This document shows positions 45,685 to 48,458 of a stretch of DNA of 48,458 bases, in pieces. The translations under genes were made by a program, and so were the position numbers. The notes below the pieces were generated by a model, which searched no databases, was not told where the DNA came from, and saw only the letters and a list, made by a program, of their open reading frames with translations. Position 1 is the first letter of the stretch. Each line of letters opens with the position of its first letter. Location of the stretch: assembly GCA_017883405.1 (NCBI GenBank), contig JADGNO010000044.1:1-48458 (forward strand), in the 5' to 3' direction. The DNA comes from Occallatibacter sp. Its GTDB lineage: Bacteria; Acidobacteriota; Terriglobia; Terriglobales; Acidobacteriaceae.

Positions 45685-47856
45685 ATGATGATCTTGAAAA
45701 CTCGAGCTTTACCCACGTCGTTTACGCTTGCTGCCGCACTTCTGGTCTTCTCGCCGACGTGGCAGATGTCCGCCCAAAACACTCCGGGCGCCAAAACACC
45801 CTCCACGCCGCCAGCAGCGGTAACCAGCCCGCAGGCTGCAGCCACCGCTCCAGCTACGGCAACCCCGCCCAGCACCGCGGACCGCTCTCAGGCGTACTTC
45901 CACGACGCCCTGGCCAGCGTTTATGAAGATGACGCCGTTGCCCAGGGGCAGACGGAATTCGCCAATCGCGCCATTGAGGAGTACAAGCTGGCCCTCAATG
46001 CCGATCCGAGCTCTCCGCAACTGGCCAATGCGCTCGCCGACCTTTACTTCCGCATTCCCGGCCACGTCCGCGAGGCCGAAAGCACCGCGCGCAATCTGCT
46101 CAAGACTTCGCCCGACGACGTGCCCGCGCACAAGCTGCTGGGACGCATCTACCTGCGGCAGCTGGGCGAGGGTCAGAATGCAGGCGCCTCGCCAACCTCT
46201 GAAAATGAAGTGCTCAACCAGGCCATCACCGAGTTTGAAAAAATTGTGGCCCTGCAGCCGAACAGCGTTGAAGACCGCATGGTGCTTGGCCAGCTCTACA
46301 CCGTCAAGCACGATCAGAAAAAAGCTGAAGAGCAGTTCAAGACCGCGCGCGATATCGAACCTGATTCAGAAGACGTGGTTCTGAACATGGCCCGTCTCTA
46401 CGCCGACAGCGGCGACCTGCAGCATGCGGCTAAAGTCATCACCGACGTAGGTGTCAACGACCGCACCCCCAAGATGGAATTCACGCTGGGCGCCATCTAC
46501 GACCAGTTGAAGCAGCCCAAAAATGCCATCGAGGCTTACAAGCGTGCCGTAGATATGCAGCCCGGCGACCCTCGCACCCTGGACGCACTTGCCCAGGCGC
46601 TGATGAGCGACGACCAGTTGGATGAAGCGCTCAAGCAGTATCGCGACCTTGCCGCCGCCGATGCGGATAACGCGGAGCCGCTGGTCCACATCGCCGACAT
46701 CCTCGGGCGCCAGGGCAAATATGAAGAAGCGCTCACCACCATTCGCAAAGCGCGCAAGCTCGATGCCACCAGCCTTGAAGCCGGATTCAGCGAAGGCAAG
46801 CTGCTCGATATTCTTGGGCATTTCGACGAAGCCGCGCAGACCTACGCGGCTATGGTCGATCTGGCCTCGCACGCCAATGGCGCTTACACTGACGAGGAAA
46901 AAAATAATCGCAGCATCTTCCTTGAGCGCCTAGGTTCCATTTACATGGAACAGAACAAAACCGACCAGGCCGTCGCCACCTACCAGAAGATGATCGACAT
47001 GGGCGGCGATTCGCAACTGCGCGGCTATCAGTCGCAGGTGGACGCTTATCGGTCGGCGCAACAGTTCGACAAATCGCTTGAAGTGGCCCGCAAAGCCGTT
47101 GCGGCAAACCCCAAAAAGCGCGAGATGAAACTGATGCTGGCCGGCGAACTAGCTGACCAGGGCAAGACCGACGAAGCCTTTGCGATGACCAAAGAGCTTT
47201 TGACCAACACACCCGAAGATCGCATGGTGTGGATCGCCACGGCCCAGATCGATGTGCGGTTGCGCCGCTTTAAAGAAGCTGAAGATGCACTCGACAAGGC
47301 TGAGCCGCTCAGCACCAAAAAAGAAGACAAGCTCTACATGCTCTTTCTGCGCGGCGAACTCGCCGAGCGGCAAAAGCGCTTTGAGCCCGCCGAACAGTTC
47401 TTCCGCCAGGCGCGGGAACGTGACCCCTCCAATGCCATGACGCTCAACTACCTTGGCTACATGCTTGCCGACAAGGGCACGCATCTGCCCGAGGCGCTGA
47501 AGATGATTCGCAAGGCAGTCGATCAGGAACCGTGGAACGGCGCTTATCTCGACTCGCTCGGCTGGGTCTACTTCAAAATGGGTGAGTACGAATTGGCCGA
47601 AGACAACCTGCGCCAGGCCGTAGCCCGCAACCAGACCGATCCCACCGTCCACGAACATATGGGCGATCTGTACGAAAAGACGGGCCGCTTCCGCCAGGCA
47701 GCCGAGCAGTGGCAGCTTTCGCTCACTGAGTTCTCCAAGGCTGCTCCCGCCGACGTTGAGCCCGGAGACGCCGCCAAGGTGCAGAAAAAGCTGGATGCCG
47801 CGCGTATGAAGCTAGCCAACAAAGACACGGCCATCGGCCAGCCAAAGTCCTACTAA
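45685..47856 (+). CDS. Large secreted tetratricopeptide-repeat protein
   Basis: The product is 723 aa with a signal peptide (LPTSFTLAAALLVFSPTWQMSAQ) and an Ala/Thr/Pro linker to about residue 65. The remainder is at least twelve TPR-like helix pairs, for example IEEYKLALNADPSSPQLANALADLYFR, AIEAYKRAVDMQPGDPRTLDALAQAL and LGWVYFKMGEYELAEDNLRQAVARNQTDP. TPR proteins are scaffolds, and a periplasmic or outer-membrane assembly role is likely. The tandem ATG ATG at 45685 leaves the exact start uncertain by one codon. A small gene follows after 14 bp. Confidence 0.92.
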   Translation: MMILKTRALPTSFTLAAALLVFSPTWQMSAQNTPGAKTPSTPPAAVTSPQAAATAPATATPPSTADRSQAYFHDALASVYEDDAVAQGQTEFANRAIEEYKLALNADPSSPQLANALADLYFRIPGHVREAESTARNLLKTSPDDVPAHKLLGRIYLRQLGEGQNAGASPTSENEVLNQAITEFEKIVALQPNSVEDRMVLGQLYTVKHDQKKAEEQFKTARDIEPDSEDVVLNMARLYADSGDLQHAAKVITDVGVNDRTPKMEFTLGAIYDQLKQPKNAIEAYKRAVDMQPGDPRTLDALAQALMSDDQLDEALKQYRDLAAADADNAEPLVHIADILGRQGKYEEALTTIRKARKLDATSLEAGFSEGKLLDILGHFDEAAQTYAAMVDLASHANGAYTDEEKNNRSIFLERLGSIYMEQNKTDQAVATYQKMIDMGGDSQLRGYQSQVDAYRSAQQFDKSLEVARKAVAANPKKREMKLMLAGELADQGKTDEAFAMTKELLTNTPEDRMVWIATAQIDVRLRRFKEAEDALDKAEPLSTKKEDKLYMLFLRGELAERQKRFEPAEQFFRQARERDPSNAMTLNYLGYMLADKGTHLPEALKMIRKAVDQEPWNGAYLDSLGWVYFKMGEYELAEDNLRQAVARNQTDPTVHEHMGDLYEKTGRFRQAAEQWQLSLTEFSKAAPADVEPGDAAKVQKKLDAARMKLANKDTAIGQPKSY

Positions 47857-47870
47857 CCTCTCGAAGAATT

Positions 47871-48248
47871 ATGACCGGCGATTTCGAATCGACTTTTGCT
47901 GTATTGAGGTCCGCGTTAAAACAACAACGCGAGCCTCTTGCTGTCAGCGCCGATACTCCCGACCGTTTTACACTGGTCGGGCGAAAGCCGTCTCCGTTCC
48001 CCAAGCATAAAGGCAAGCCGATGTGGTTCGGTGAACTAAGGATCGGCAAGGCCTATGTCAGCCTTCACCTGTTGCCCTTGTACATGAATCAGCCGCTTCT
48101 CAAGCTGGTGCCGCCAAACCTCCGCAAGCGAATGCAGGGGAAAGCCTGCTTCAACTTCAAAGCCGCCCCGGATCCTGAGTTGCTTGCGGAAATCAAGCAA
48201 CTGGTCGAGGCGGCTATAAAGGACTGGACCGAAAAGCAATTGCTTTAA
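47871..48248 (+). CDS. Small cytoplasmic protein, function unknown
   Basis: This is a 125-aa protein without signal or membrane segments. Visible features are FGELRIGKAYVSLHLLPLYM, then LVPPNLRKRMQGKACFNFKA, and a helical C-terminus. The pattern recalls the DUF1801/YdhG-like fold (a short beta-sheet with a KxCFxF strand), but the assignment is weak. It starts 14 bp after the TPR gene and may be cotranscribed with it. It ends 7 bp before the convergent binding-protein gene. Confidence 0.75.
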   Translation: MTGDFESTFAVLRSALKQQREPLAVSADTPDRFTLVGRKPSPFPKHKGKPMWFGELRIGKAYVSLHLLPLYMNQPLLKLVPPNLRKRMQGKACFNFKAAPDPELLAEIKQLVEAAIKDWTEKQLL

Positions 48249-48255
48249 CTCGCCG

Positions 48256-48458
48256 CTATTTCTCCGCCGCCGCAGCAATGTAGTCCCCCACATTGCTCTT
48301 GTCCACCAGCGACGTGCCCGTATCCACAAACTCCGGATAATGCGAGAACGAATCGGCAGTGTTGTCTTTGCCAAGCTGCGCCGGAGGATTGTGGAACACC
48401 TCATCGAGCGACTTCAGCCCCACATACCCCATGGTGAACGGTTTCTGCGCGATGGTGG
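48256..48458 (-). CDS. Sugar ABC transporter substrate-binding protein, C-terminus only
   Basis: This minus-strand frame enters from the right edge and stops at 48256. The 66 visible residues (TIAQKPFTMGYVGLKSLDEV, FVDTGTSLVDKSNVGDYIAA) match the C-terminal lobe of ribose/xylose-type periplasmic binding proteins (Peripla_BP_4/LacI-like). QKPFTMGYVGLK is the usual QxPxxMGY-x-G hinge segment. It would deliver a pentose or related sugar to an ABC importer encoded beyond the window. Confidence 0.8.
   Translation of the reverse strand, partial: TIAQKPFTMGYVGLKSLDEVFHNPPAQLGKDNTADSFSHYPEFVDTGTSLVDKSNVGDYIAAAAEK

Overview
The window looks like chromosomal DNA from an Acidobacteriota bacterium, most likely Terriglobia/Acidobacteriaceae. 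This is inferred from family content, not from a marker gene: an ADOP-type duplicated orphan ABC permease, a protein with the VWFA-related Acidobacterial domain, two very large Oar-like TonB-dependent receptors, a DUF5522 mini-protein, and short extragenic hairpins with a GGGCTTYAGCCC core. G+C is moderately high. No phage, IS element, CRISPR array, tRNA or rRNA was found. Coding density is high and both edges cut through genes.

Layout. 1-6704 (minus) carries a partial beta-propeller protein, ftsK, uppP, a secreted SH3/helical-repeat protein and a PLP threonine/serine lyase; a 5 x 16 bp array of palindromic repeats lies upstream of the lyase. 6762-11753 (minus) holds a TonB-dependent receptor and an orphan FtsX-like permease. 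12011-19548 (plus, except trmO) holds a RodZ-like HTH membrane protein behind a good sigma-70 promoter, metK, a quinone-oxidoreductase-like MDR, a Tat-exported metallo-beta-lactamase-fold protein coupled to a TauE/SafE exporter, and an ECF sigma/anti-sigma pair. 19739-27678 (plus) holds a secreted helical-repeat protein and the run rnc-lepB-lepB-asmA-like-HAD. 27738-30275 (minus) is a second AsmA-like protein plus a carbonic-anhydrase-fold protein that has lost its zinc ligands. 30538-33484 (plus) is two mini-proteins and an ADOP permease. 34061-36032 (minus) is kdsC-queC-queE. 36317-42077 (minus) is the VWFA-related protein and a second receptor with a Gly-rich segment where the plug should be. 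42340-48458 has an XRE regulator, a rhomboid protease, purH, a large secreted TPR protein, a small unknown protein and the C-terminus of a sugar-binding protein.

Functional threads. Much of the window concerns the cell envelope: UppP (carrier-lipid recycling), KdsC (Kdo for LPS), two signal peptidases, two AsmA-like proteins, FtsK, a RodZ-like protein and two outer-membrane receptors. Housekeeping is represented by metK, trmO, purH, rnc and queC/queE.

Most unusual observations: (1) an alpha-carbonic-anhydrase homologue in which the proton-shuttle His and all three zinc His appear replaced (R, E, R, Q), paired with an AsmA-like gene; (2) a TonB-receptor-like barrel with a poly-Gly linker in place of a recognisable plug; (3) an anti-sigma factor whose periplasmic end resembles a TonB C-terminal domain; (4) the palindromic 16-bp repeat array; (5) a probable ATT start codon for the TauE/SafE gene. 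All functional statements come from reading motifs; no database search was possible.
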